Below, one piece after another: positions 8,701-17,379 of a stretch of 64,000 bases of DNA. The translations under genes and the position numbers were made by a program. Each line of letters opens with the position of its first letter. The stretch's first letter is position 1. Source of the stretch: Sulfotelmatobacter sp963788225 (GTDB lineage Bacteria; Acidobacteriota; Terriglobia; Terriglobales; Acidobacteriaceae); assembly GCA_963788225.1 (NCBI GenBank), contig CAWBGI010000003.1, positions 868,001-932,000 of the forward strand, read 5' to 3'. The notes beneath the pieces were generated by a model that saw only the letters and a program-made list of their open reading frames with translations, made no database searches and was not told the DNA's origin.

Positions 8701-9019
8701 GCCTATTTTGACAAGCTGGCCGCGGCGGATGGAAGCGAGGGCCCTGAGAATTTCCGCTGTGTGAGGCAGCAGGTCATGGAGTCGGCTCGATTTGGCTTGG
8801 ATGACGACTACCGCGATATTTCGATGCCGCAGATTCTGCTCGTATTCGATACCCCGATCGACTGTGAGGAATCCGTCGAAGCCAGCCTGCTCTGCGAGGG
8901 ACAACAGTTCCCCGTTCTTCTTGCCCGCTAAACCCGCCTCCGGAACGGTTCGACATTCGATTTCGGGCAGATAATTCTTCAGTTTTTCGGGGAACACATT
9001 CATCCAGCAGCACTTTCAT
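8698..9019 (-). pseudogene. DUF5615 (PIN-like) toxin component, frame broken
   Basis: The start ATG (9017-9019) overlaps the stop of the DUF433 gene by one base. The first codons give MKVLLDECVPRK, the usual DUF5615 N-terminus with its acidic site. The frame is then lost at a run of five A residues (8983-8987 on the minus strand); with four it reads on as KLKNYLPEIECRTV through LTVDRGIEYEQN to the stop at 8698-8700. These proteins resemble PIN ribonucleases and pair with DUF433 antitoxins. The single +1 shift in a homopolymer may be a sequencing error, so activity is undecided. Confidence 0.75.
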
Positions 9020-9234
9020 CACAATTCGCTGAGGACCAGCGATTTGGCGTGCTCGAGGGCATGGATCGCAGCTTCGCGAGTCACCGTAGGAAAGTCATCG
9101 AGGAATTCGTCCAATGTCTGTCCGCCTTCGAGGTAATCCAGGAGCGCCTGAAAGGGAACGCGCGTTCCCCGAAAAACAGGCGTGCCCCCAAGCACGTCTG
9201 GATCCCTGGTGATGACAGAGTTGGATGAGGCCAT
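9019..9234 (-). CDS. DUF433 antitoxin
   Basis: 71 residues, typical size for DUF433. The winged helix-turn-helix core is visible: ITRDPDVLGGTPVFRGTRVPFQALLDYLEGG, then LDEFLDDFPTVTREAAIHALEHA. DUF433 proteins neutralise the adjacent DUF5615 toxin and probably bind their own promoter. Translational coupling through the TGATG overlap with the toxin gene supports the pairing. Confidence 0.85.
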   Translation of the reverse strand: MASSNSVITRDPDVLGGTPVFRGTRVPFQALLDYLEGGQTLDEFLDDFPTVTREAAIHALEHAKSLVLSEL

Positions 9235-9293
9235 CGGACGTTACCTCTGCATTCCAAGTTTACTCCGAAGGGTGGACGAAAGCACTGGCAGAC

Positions 9294-10684
9294 TCAGTGC
9301 CCGCCGCTCAGCTCCCGCACAATCGCCCCCACAAACTGCTTGGCGTCGCCGAAGAGCATCAGGGTGTTGTCGAGGTAATACAGCGGATTGTCGATGCCCG
9401 CAAATCCCGGGTTCATGCTGCGCTTGATTACCATGACGGTGTGGGCTTTGTCGACGTCGAGGATGGGCATGCCGAAGATGGGGCTGGATTGGTCGTTGCG
9501 CGCGGCCGGATTGGTGACGTCGTTGGCGCCGATCACCAGGGCCACGTCGGTTTGCGGGAAGTCGCCGTTGATCTCATCCATTTCGATGAGCCGGTCGTAA
9601 GGGATGTCGGCTTCGGCGAGCAGCACGTTCATGTGGCCGGGCATGCGTCCCGCGACCGGATGGATGGCGAAGCGAACATTGACTCCCTTCTTGGTGAGGA
9701 TGTCGTAAAGCTCGCGCACTTTGTGCTGCGCCTGCGCCACCGCCATGCCGTAGCCGGGCACGATCACCACGCTATTCGCTGCTTCCAGAATCGCCGCGGC
9801 ATCCTCGGCGCTCGCGCTGCGCACGACTCGTTCTTCTTTAGCCGGCCGCCGCTGACGCCTGCACCTGGCCGAACGCCCCGAACATGACGTTCGTGAAATG
9901 AGCGGTTCATGGCCTTGCACATGATCACGGAGAGAACGAAGCCCGAAGATCCATCGAGCGCGCCCGCCACCACCAGCACTTTACTGTTCAGAACAAATCC
10001 CAGCAGCGCTGCCGAAAAGCCTGCGTAAGAATTCAACAGCGAGATCACCGTCGGCATGTCGGCGCCGCCAATGGGCGTGACCAGCAGCACGCCGAAAATC
10101 AGCGCAACGACCACCATGACTGGAAACAGCACGTCGTGCGCCGGATTCACCACCAGTGCAACCGCCAGCCCGAGGGCCGCTGCCAGAACGGAAAGGCTGA
10201 CGATATTCTGCCCGCGATAAACGATGGGCCGCTGCGGCAATATTTCCTGCAGCTTTCCCGCGGCGATCACGCTGCCCGTAAACGTGAGCGAACCGATAAT
10301 GACTTCCAGCGCGATCTCGCCCATTTGAAAGCGAGTGACCGGCGCGGTGCCCACGTAATACTCGGCAATGCCGATTATCGCCGCCGACAGCGCGCCAAAA
10401 GCATGGCTCAAGGCGGTCCGCTGCGGCACGGCCGTCATATGCACCAAGCCTAGTGGGACGCCGACTCCGGCACCGATGATCAAGGGGATGAGGACCCACT
10501 TGTACTGCACCACCTCGGGGTTGAACAGAGTGACGACGACCGCCAGCGCAGCGCCGATTTCTCCGGCGAGAACGCCCCAGCGCGCGCTCTTGGGCGAACT
10601 CAGGAATTTGAGAGAAAGAATAAAGAGTACGACCGCGACAATGTAGGCGAAATCGAGATACTGCTGCAGCTCTGACGCGTTCAT
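9294..10684 (-). pseudogene. pntB: NAD(P) transhydrogenase subunit beta, two frame breaks
   Basis: Membrane subunit of the proton-translocating transhydrogenase (NADH + NADP+ to NAD+ + NADPH). The start ATG overlaps the pntA2 stop (ATGA). The first frame encodes the multi-helix membrane part up to SVIMCKAMNRSF. The last frame encodes the NADP(H)-binding domain III (KEERVVRSASAEDAA, VPGYGMAVAQAQ, AIHPVAGRMPGHMNVLLAEA, VIGANDVTNPAA, YYLDNTLMLFGDAK). A linking stretch, TNVMFGAFGQVQASAAAG, lies in the third frame. Removing one T near 9896-9898 and one near 9840 restores a full protein of about 460 residues. Coding text is otherwise undamaged. Confidence 0.88.
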
Positions 10685-10978
10685 TGTTGTTTCGACCTGG
10701 GGGATTTGAACATGCGCAGCATGCGGTCGGTAATGAGGAATCCGCCCACCATGTTGCTAAACGATGCCGCAACCGCGATCGCTCCCAGCGTCGGTGGTCA
10801 GCGGGGTTTCGTGCCGTCCGGCGATGATGATGGCCGCCACGACCACGATCGCGTCCAGGGCATTGGTGAGCGACATTAATGGCGTGTGGAGGAGTGGAGA
10901 AACACCTTTGATCAATCCAAACCCGACGAACCCCGCCAGGATGAAGACATAGAGATTAGAAATGAAATCCGCTGGCAT
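10681..10978 (-). pseudogene. pntA2: NAD(P) transhydrogenase subunit alpha part 2, one frame break
   Basis: Small membrane subunit: MPADFISNLYVFILAGFVGFG, then LLHTPLMSLTNALDAIVVV, matches the helices of the split alpha subunit. An extra G near 10790 breaks the frame; without it the protein continues TTTLGAIAVAASFSNMVGG and FLITDRMLRMF to a TGA that overlaps the pntB start. About 99 residues when restored. Confidence 0.85.
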
Positions 10979-11012
10979 GATCGCTCCTTTTATTTCCTGT
11001 GGCGATACCTAA

Positions 11013-12186
11013 TCACCGGCTAGCCGCCGCCGGCAGTTTGAAAAACTCCCGCACTCTTGCGTTTACGATTTCACCACCGCGCGTGACCATCGTCTCGCGG
11101 ATAATTTCATCCTGCAGATTCAGCTGCAGCTTGCCGTCTTTCACCATGTACACCAGAAACGTGGCGACGATTGCGGGCGTACATCTGGCTGGCATGGTAG
11201 GGGACGCTGCTGGCCAGATTGATGGCGCCGATAATCGAGACGCCGTGCTACTTTCACGGTTTCACCGACACGCGTGAGTTCGCAGTTGCCGCCGCGCTCT
11301 GCAGCCAGATCCACGATCACTGATCCGGGCGCCATGCCTCTTGACCATCTCGCCGGTGATCAGCACCGGCGACTTCTTGCCGGGAATGACGGCGGCGGTG
11401 ATGACCACGTCGCTTTCTGCAACCACGCGGGTCAGCAGTTCGCGCTGCCGGGCGTAAAAGTTCTCGTCCTGGGCGGTGCCGTAGCCGCGCGCATCCTGCG
11501 CGTCCTTGGCCTCAATGGGCAACTCGACGAAGCGGCCGCCCAGGCTCTGCACCTGCTCTTTCGACGCAGGCGCGCATATCGTACGCCGACGCCACCGCGC
11601 CCAGCCTGCGCGCCGTTGAGATGGCTTGCAGTCCCGCTACTCCAGCGCCGATCACGAACACGCGAGCCGGCGTGATGGTCCCCGCGGCCGTGGTCATCAT
11701 AGGAAAAATTCTGATTGAAGTTTCAGCAGCCAACAGCACCGCTTTGTAACCGCAGATCGTCCCCATGGAGGAGAGCGCATCCATGCTCTGAGCGCGCGTG
11801 GTCCGCGGCATCATTTCCACCGAGAATGCCGTAACGCCAGCGGCGGCAATCTGCTGCACCACTTCGGCTGAACCAAACGGCCGCAGAAAACCAATCAGCA
11901 GTTGATCGCGTCGCAGCAGAGGAAGATCAGCCTTGCCGGTCACGTCATTCGAACCGTAGCACAGCACCTGCACAATAATGTCGGCAGTGCTGAATACGGC
12001 GACACGGTCGGGAACAATTTTCCCGCCCTTCTCGACATAAACCGAGTCCGGATATCCGGCCCCTTCGCCGGCACCCGACTCCACCACAACTTCAAGTCCG
12101 GCCTTGGCGAGGGTGGGGATGACGCCGGGAACGAGCGCAACCCGGCGCTCTCCCGGATAGCTTTCCTTCGGAACTCCGACGATCAC
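11013..12186 (-). pseudogene. pntA1: NAD(P) transhydrogenase subunit alpha part 1, four frame breaks
   Basis: Soluble NAD(H)-binding domain I, related to alanine dehydrogenase. Starts at GTG 12184-12186 (MIVGVPKESYPGERRVALVP). The dinucleotide fold is seen in ARVFVIGAGVAGLQAI. The rest of the protein is spread over several frames: VQSLGGRFVEL to VIPGKKSPVLITGEMVK; MAPGSVIVDLAAERGGNCEL; GVSIIGAINLASSVPYHASQ; VATFLVYMVKDGKLQLNL to the stop at 11013. Four single-base insertions near 11562, 11336, 11249 and 11169 explain all shifts and restore about 385 residues. Confidence 0.85.
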
Positions 12187-12427
12187 GCGGTTGTCCTTTC
12201 CCCAGGGGAATCATCGCTCACGGGGCTATTTCTTCAGCATGCCAGAGACGTTCTGGCGAACATCCCAAAAATATGCTGTCGCAACTTACGCATACTACCG
12301 AACCAAGCATAGTTCCACAGTGACCCTCGTCACATAATAATGGAACGGGCAGCCAACACGGTGAGATTTCTCGGAACTGCCGGAATAGAGAACCCGCATT
12401 GCCCTCGATGCGGCAAGCACTCAGCCT

Positions 12428-14249
12428 CTATTGCAGACTTGACTGGGTCAACTTCACGGCACAATAGGGATTTGCCAAACCGCCTGTCACGTTGCATTTC
12501 TGGCCGTTCACTGATCCCGGGGCCAGGGTGGAGAAGTAGATGTTCGTCCCGCCATTCGACAATTGGTTGTCGATTACGATCCCGCTTGTTCCTCCCAGAG
12601 CTTTCGGGGTTTTCACGCAAGTGGATGTCGGCGTGCCGGTGCAATTCGGTGTGGCCAGCGAACCTGTAATCGTCGAGCTCTCCAGAAATCCATCCGTCGA
12701 TCCCACGCCGAAGAAGAGACGGTCCGTGGTTCCATCGTCAAACTCGGTCAGCGGTGAACACTCGTCCCCTTTCGTGGTGTTTATCTGAAAGGTGGAAACC
12801 GGTGCGGTGCTGTTATTAAGCACCCCGGCCGTGAAAGAAAACATGTACATCTCCGGGGCCGCCGGTTTTCCACCGTTGTTCACGAAGCCGCACGCGATGA
12901 AGTGCCCCGAAGCCGATCCATTCACCCAGAATTCGTTATCGAACGCTCCCGAGTGTACGTTGTTTCCCGTGCAGTCGCCGGTTCCGGTCGCCGATCCCAG
13001 GTTCACGGTATTTGTTGCTGTTGGCACACCGGTCGCGAAATTTGCAGGAAGCTGGGTGACTGCTCCACCGATGTTCAGCACATAGCTGCATCCGGTAAAG
13101 GCGAACACCTGGTCGGTGGTGGTATTGGCGGGATCGGTGACCGCAATCGGCGGGTCTACCACTCCGGTCCCTGCTCCGTGGGTCGCCCACCCGATCGTTT
13201 GCTGCGCCGCGTATGTGCCACCAGGGCTGGCGATGCTGACCGAGTACAAGTAGCCCTCGCCGTCTCCAATAAAAATCAACCCCGCCGTGTCATCGACAAC
13301 TGGAGCCGTCAACACTTTGTTGGCCTGGGTCGAGACTGTGACCGGCCAGCCCCCGGTGCTGATCAGCGCCGGCGCGCCGCCGCCAAAAACCGGGTGGATT
13401 TTGTAAAGCAGACCATTGTCCGCACCCACGTACGCGGTGTCCGCGCTGTAGTCGAACCCAGGGCGAGGAATTCGAATCTCCCGCGCTGGTTTGAATGGTA
13501 AGGGTCGTCATGCAGTTCGGCATCGCTGGTGTTGTGCAGGAAGTGAGCAGAGTTGAGGGGACCAAGACCGTTCCGTCCGGTAATGACGGCGGCGTGGGAA
13601 TCGGTTTCGGCAGCGCCAGAACATGGAAGTAGGAGCCGCTGCTGGTGCTTTCCACAAACGCCACCATGGTCCCGTCTTCCGAAATCGCCGGCGACGTTTT
13701 GATCTGGCCTCCGGTTTGGGTCACCGTGTTGTAGGCGAATGAAACGAAGGGCGATCCGCTATTGCAATTCAGAGTGCCGCCGGTGTAGAGGTTGTTGATC
13801 CCGACCAGGTTGGACTGCGTGCCGGAAGTTACGGTTAGTGCATACACAATGTAATCCGAGCTGCAACTGTCGGCGTTCAAGTTGAACTGGTATTTCGCCG
13901 GAAATTGATTTTGCGGGACATAGCCGTTCTCCAGCGAAACCGCCCAGTCGATCTTGATGGGCTTCTTCTTGCCTGGCGCTTTGCCGCGGGAGCGTTCCAT
14001 CGCCACTTGCCGCATCACCATGTTGTAAACGTAACGTGGATCGTGTTTTCCGGCCTCGAGAACGTCCTCGGCCCGCATGCCCGGCATCAATAAGTGCCGC
14101 GAACTCCAGTCCTGCGGATACCCGAGGTGCATTTGTGTCTCGCCTGCATCACCAGTCGAAATCGTCTGCGCCGTCTGGCTCGGCAGCGGAATACCCAGCA
14201 GCAGTGCTCCTGCCACTATGCAAAACCAACGGAATGCGTGCCCTCGCAT
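12428..14249 (-). pseudogene. Secreted PQQ-like beta-propeller protein, one frame break
   Basis: ATG at 14247-14249 is preceded by AGGAG and gives a signal peptide (MRGHAFRWFCIVAGALLLG, cleavage near PSQTAQ). The mature protein of about 580 residues has repeated propeller-like strands (for example YVGADNGLLYKIHPVFGG, LIFIGDGEGYLYSVSIA, RLFFGVGSTDGFLESS) and several cysteine pairs. A +1 C near 13453 splits it: SSPWV should continue DYSADTAYVGADN. Probably an extracellular or periplasmic repeat protein; no catalytic residues recognised. It lies immediately downstream of the radical-SAM gene, but the hydrophilic secreted layout does not tie it clearly to that cluster. Confidence 0.65.
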
Positions 14250-14268
14250 CGTGTCTCTCCTCAAATCC

Positions 14269-15444
14269 TCAGCATGGTGCGTTCGCGCCTAGCCCAGCTA
14301 ATTCTTCAGGCGGGAAGCAAGTTATCTCCGGAAACGGCTGGGTCTGCACTGCGCCAGCGAGAGATTGAATTTGAATCAGTGGACCTGTGAAACTTGCACG
14401 TGTCCGCGCCAGCATATTTGCCGAGAGAATGCCCGTCCTCTGAAAAGACTTTTCGCAATCTGCGGTGGACGGCCCGCGCATATTTCCCTCCATGTAGGCC
14501 AAACCGGGGCAGCGCGTGCATGTTCCCACGTGGGCGCAACTCGAACAGGTCGGAAGATCCCTGGCGCGGATCGAGCGAACCTCTTTCAACTGCGAAGAGT
14601 GCCGCCAAATATCTATGAATTTCTGCCGCCGCACGTTTCCGCTGGGAAGAGGGAACTGCACGCAAGGAAACACATCGCCGTAGGGAGAAATGTAGCAGGC
14701 GGTGTGGCCGGCGCTGCACGGGAAGCCATCCATAATGTCTTCGCCTGGCGCCGGTGGAGGCGCGCAAAACTCTTCCACGTTGCCCACCAGATCCGGGTTA
14801 TTGAAAACCTGCTTGAGGTCAGAGCCCGGAATTCGCAGCGCGAGAATGGATCGATCTCCATCCATCTTCGGCGTGATGGTGGGGTCGAGCGTGTAGTGAA
14901 CTCCTAACTCCTTCGCCAGCGCGATTACGCCGGGCTGGTCGGAGAAATTGCCCGCCATAAGAACGTTGGCGAGCGTGACCTTCAGCCCCTGCGACTTCAA
15001 AAATCGAATCGCCCGGATGGTCTTTTTCAGCGATCCCGGCAGTTTCGTGATTGCGTCATGAACTTCCGGTCGATGCGAGTAGACGCTGATCTGCACCTGC
15101 TCGACGCCGAGCTGGCGGAGTCTGGCGGCTTCCTTCTCGCGGATCATCACGCCGTTGGTCTTCACTTTTACGTTGAACAAAAGTTGCCGCGCCCGCTCGA
15201 CGATTTCAAAAAAATCCCGGCGCATCAGAACTTCGCCGCCGCTGAGCGAGAGAAAAAAAACGCCGGCACCGGCGAGCTGTTCGAGCACGTCAACGATTTC
15301 CGCCGTCGTCATCTCGCCGTGATCGTCGTGATCCAAATAGCAATGCACGCAGCGCTCGTTGCAGCGGTAAGTGATATCGAGGTGAACGCTGATGGGCAGG
15401 CCCAGCTGCAGCGCTTTTTGATTCATCTCGGCAAGAAGGCTCAC
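14269..15444 (-). CDS. Radical-SAM/SPASM peptide-modifying enzyme
   Basis: About 391 residues from GTG 15442-15444, which overlaps the stop of the PqqD-like gene (GTGA); an ATG at 15424-15426 is an alternative. The CNERCVHC motif (cysteines near residues 28, 32, 35) binds the catalytic 4Fe-4S cluster. A SPASM domain follows, with cysteines in CSAGHTAC, DVFPCVQFP, CSSCAHVGTCTRC and ADCEKS for auxiliary clusters. This matches PqqE/anSME-like enzymes that modify ribosomal peptides. With the adjacent PqqD-like chaperone and short peptide gene, a RiPP maturase is inferred; the chemistry (C-C, thioether or other) is not readable. Confidence 0.85.
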   Translation of the reverse strand: MSLLAEMNQKALQLGLPISVHLDITYRCNERCVHCYLDHDDHGEMTTAEIVDVLEQLAGAGVFFLSLSGGEVLMRRDFFEIVERARQLLFNVKVKTNGVMIREKEAARLRQLGVEQVQISVYSHRPEVHDAITKLPGSLKKTIRAIRFLKSQGLKVTLANVLMAGNFSDQPGVIALAKELGVHYTLDPTITPKMDGDRSILALRIPGSDLKQVFNNPDLVGNVEEFCAPPPAPGEDIMDGFPCSAGHTACYISPYGDVFPCVQFPLPSGNVRRQKFIDIWRHSSQLKEVRSIRARDLPTCSSCAHVGTCTRCPGLAYMEGNMRGPSTADCEKSFQRTGILSANMLARTRASFTGPLIQIQSLAGAVQTQPFPEITCFPPEELAGLGANAPC

Positions 15445-15758
15445 CGGCTCTCCAGAGGCGCGGAAGAATCGATTAGTGGCTGGTCCGACACCAGCAAAAT
15501 GCCGTGCTGCGAGAGTTCGTCGACGAAGCGGTCGGCGCCGCGCTGCGCTTGCTCCGGGTCCACATCGAATTCTCGGCAGACTTTGCCGGCCACGATCGCC
15601 GAGAGTGGCGTGCGCCCGTCCGCTGCCTGCCAAATCGTAGAGGCGACCTCATTGAGCGTGAAAAAAGTGGAATCGGCCGCCGACATCACCATCATTTCGC
15701 CGCCCAGCATGCGGGCGGCAATCGCCTTGCTTCGCGCAATGTATTTCTCAGCCATCAT
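15441..15758 (-). CDS. PqqD-like peptide chaperone (RRE domain)
   Basis: 105 residues from ATG 15756-15758, preceded by AAGGAG. The sequence MLGGEMMVMSAADSTFFTLN followed by EVASTIWQAADGRTPLSAIV and VDPEQAQRGADRFVDELSQHGIL is the PqqD/RRE fold: a beta-hairpin and helices that bind the leader peptide of a RiPP precursor and hand it to the radical-SAM partner. Its stop overlaps that partner's GTG start, so the two are translationally coupled. Confidence 0.85.
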   Translation of the reverse strand: MMAEKYIARSKAIAARMLGGEMMVMSAADSTFFTLNEVASTIWQAADGRTPLSAIVAGKVCREFDVDPEQAQRGADRFVDELSQHGILLVSDQPLIDSSAPLESR

Positions 15759-15786
15759 GGTCTCCTTGGCCAACCTGCAACCACCG

Positions 15787-15870
15787 CGGGCTTCGGGCTT
15801 CGGCTGACGGGCTTCGGCTTTTCGACTCCTGGCTAACCCCGAAGCCCGAAAGCCGAAGCCCGAAAGCCAG
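15787..15870. repeat. Intergenic word-repeat hairpin inside the RiPP-like operon
   Basis: Left arm: gcgggcttcgggcttcgg, ctgacgggcttcggc; right arm: gaagcccgaaagccgaag, cccgaaagcc. The two arms can pair. Related vocabulary recurs at 51419-51567. It separates the kinase gene from the PqqD-like gene and could reduce downstream transcription. Confidence 0.6.
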
Positions 15871-15887
15871 TTCCTGACTTATGGCGG

Positions 15888-16703
15888 CTAACGTATTATG
15901 TCCCACACTCGCTGGTCGGGGACGAATACTAAGCGGTGTATGGGAACCAAACTTGCAAACTCGCACGCCGACTGAAAAACCAGTTTCACCAGCTCCGGGT
16001 CGTCGGCAAAAAACAAGATATTCCGCATCAACCGCTGGACGGCTTCGGTGGGGCTGATCGGTTCGATGCTATTTTGTGGCCCCTTTTCCAGCAAAAAGAA
16101 TGCGCTCAGCGGAGCGGAGCAGTTCTCGCCGACCCGTGCCAACTCTCCCGCGAAAGGTGTCCCGCAGGCTATGTATCGATTGCCTTCGCGTCGCAGATAA
16201 GAAATTTCGTCGGTGAGCAGCGTCACATCGGGCGGGGCGAGTCGCGAGATCGTTGTCTTGCCCGCCCCGGAAACGCCGGAAAAAAGAAAAGCTTTCCCGT
16301 CGCGAATCGCGCTGGCGGCATGAACCAGAAATCCTCCTTGCCTTGCCAGGATGAGACTGTGAACGATCCGCAGAACGCAATCGATCGAGTAGGGATTGCA
16401 CGATTGACGGATCTGGCCGTAACCGGTCTCCGGATTCCAGCGCGCTTGCAAATCGCCCCAGTTCAGCAGCCATTCGCCTGCTTCGATCTTCACTTCCAGG
16501 TAATCACCGGTTGCAAATTCCGGTGCTTTGCATAAGTCGATGTCAAATTCGAAGTGCGAACCCGGCGAACTCCCGACAAAGCCTGCGTAGCGATTTTCGA
16601 TCAGCCGCTGAAATGATGGGTCATCCGTGCGCAGAACGATTGCCATTCCGCCGATGTCGATGGAGACCGTCGCTTTCTCGGTAGCGGCCAGGGTGGTTGT
16701 CAT
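15888..16703 (-). CDS. HPr kinase-related protein
   Basis: 271 residues from ATG 16701-16703, which overlaps the peptidase stop (ATGA). A P-loop of HPr-kinase type is clear (FSGVSGAGKTT, residues 141-151), as is the acidic LLTDEIS (162-168). The N-terminal half (about 1-125) resembles the accessory domain of HprK-related proteins in peptide clusters. There is no HPr/PTS gene nearby, so classical carbon control is unlikely. In lasso-peptide clusters such kinases phosphorylate the product; a similar tailoring role here is inferred from neighbours only. Confidence 0.75.
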   Translation of the reverse strand: MTTTLAATEKATVSIDIGGMAIVLRTDDPSFQRLIENRYAGFVGSSPGSHFEFDIDLCKAPEFATGDYLEVKIEAGEWLLNWGDLQARWNPETGYGQIRQSCNPYSIDCVLRIVHSLILARQGGFLVHAASAIRDGKAFLFSGVSGAGKTTISRLAPPDVTLLTDEISYLRREGNRYIACGTPFAGELARVGENCSAPLSAFFLLEKGPQNSIEPISPTEAVQRLMRNILFFADDPELVKLVFQSACEFASLVPIHRLVFVPDQRVWDIIR

Positions 16704-17185
16704 GGGTGTGTTGCACATGCTTGCATGTGCGCCGCATACATCCGCAAAGCCAGACTGCGGAATCGGTCCCAGCGGCGCAGAATACAAGCCAGAGCGAAAT
16801 TGAGCAGAGACAGCTGCCGTCTCGGAACGAAACTGCGATTGCCACGGCGAATGAAGACCACTCGGCCAAGCAGGTCCGATGCGCTTGCCGGCGGATCGTT
16901 CTGGGGCATTGCGTCGCCTCGCGTGATCCACGAGATACAATCCCGAACCTGTCGCTTTTCGATCAGCCGATGAATAAAAAAGCGGACGTCCTGCAGAACC
17001 AGCACGATGTCTCCTTGAACGACTTCGCCCTGCGCCACGCTCTGGATCGTGAGCAGATCGCCCGGCCACAACGAGGGAAGCATGCTCGTTCCCCATGCCC
17101 TCAGGCGAACCGTGCCCCCGCGGCGAAGCATCTCGGCGGCAAGACTAACCTTTGGATCCTCGCGAGTTTCCAGCATGTATGTCAT
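16700..17185 (-). CDS. S26-family peptidase, Ser-His (SipW/ER) type
   Basis: 161 residues. Signal-peptidase fold motifs: WGTSMLPSLWPGD (S34 nucleophile), VVQGDIVLV, FFIHRLIEK (H72 where bacterial signal peptidase I has its lysine), and ITRGDAMPQND (D91, D97). The Ser-His arrangement is that of SipW and the ER signal peptidase. No N-terminal membrane helix precedes the serine; a weak hydrophobic segment is near residues 118-130. It lies 14 bp after the putative precursor peptide gene and overlaps the kinase gene, suggesting it is the leader peptidase of the pathway. The start may be ATG 17183-17185 or 17174-17176. Confidence 0.75.
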   Translation of the reverse strand: MTYMLETREDPKVSLAAEMLRRGGTVRLRAWGTSMLPSLWPGDLLTIQSVAQGEVVQGDIVLVLQDVRFFIHRLIEKRQVRDCISWITRGDAMPQNDPPASASDLLGRVVFIRRGNRSFVPRRQLSLLNFALACILRRWDRFRSLALRMYAAHMQACATHP

Positions 17186-17199
17186 GGAATGGGATCAAG

Positions 17200-17379
17200 C
17201 TACGAACTATGCGGTCGCGACCTGCACATAAAGTCAGTGGGGCCGATCTTGCCGCAGGAGAGCGCCATCGTCTCGAAAACCCGCTCGTACCGGAAAGCCG
17301 GATCCTGATATTGCTTCTTCGCGATGCGGGGGCTCTCGCCAGAATTTTGCTCGTTGGTGTTCCAGTCCTGTTCAACCAT
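17200..17379 (-). CDS. Putative RiPP precursor peptide
   Basis: 59 residues from ATG 17377-17379 (a longer form could begin at ATG 17413-17415). The N-terminal two thirds are hydrophilic and charged, leader-like (KKQYQDPAFRYERVFETM); then comes ALSCGKIGPTDFMC and a short basic, serine-ending tail. Two cysteines eight residues apart in the C-terminal part are plausible modification sites. It is the first gene of a minus-strand set with peptidase, kinase, PqqD-like and radical-SAM genes. No close family is known to me; the call rests on size, composition and context. Confidence 0.6.
   Translation of the reverse strand: MVEQDWNTNEQNSGESPRIAKKQYQDPAFRYERVFETMALSCGKIGPTDFMCRSRPHSS

Noticed and set aside
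9294..12186. Programmed frameshifting in the pnt genes
   Set aside because: Seven breaks in one operon at dissimilar, non-slippery sites cannot be programmed; insertion errors explain them better.
14269..15758. PQQ biosynthesis
   Set aside because: PqqD- and PqqE-like proteins are present but pqqA, pqqB and pqqC are not, and the neighbours do not fit cofactor synthesis.
14269..17379. Lasso-peptide cluster
   Set aside because: The HPr-kinase-like gene suggested it, but there is no asparagine-synthetase-like cyclase and no transglutaminase-type protease; a radical-SAM enzyme is present instead.
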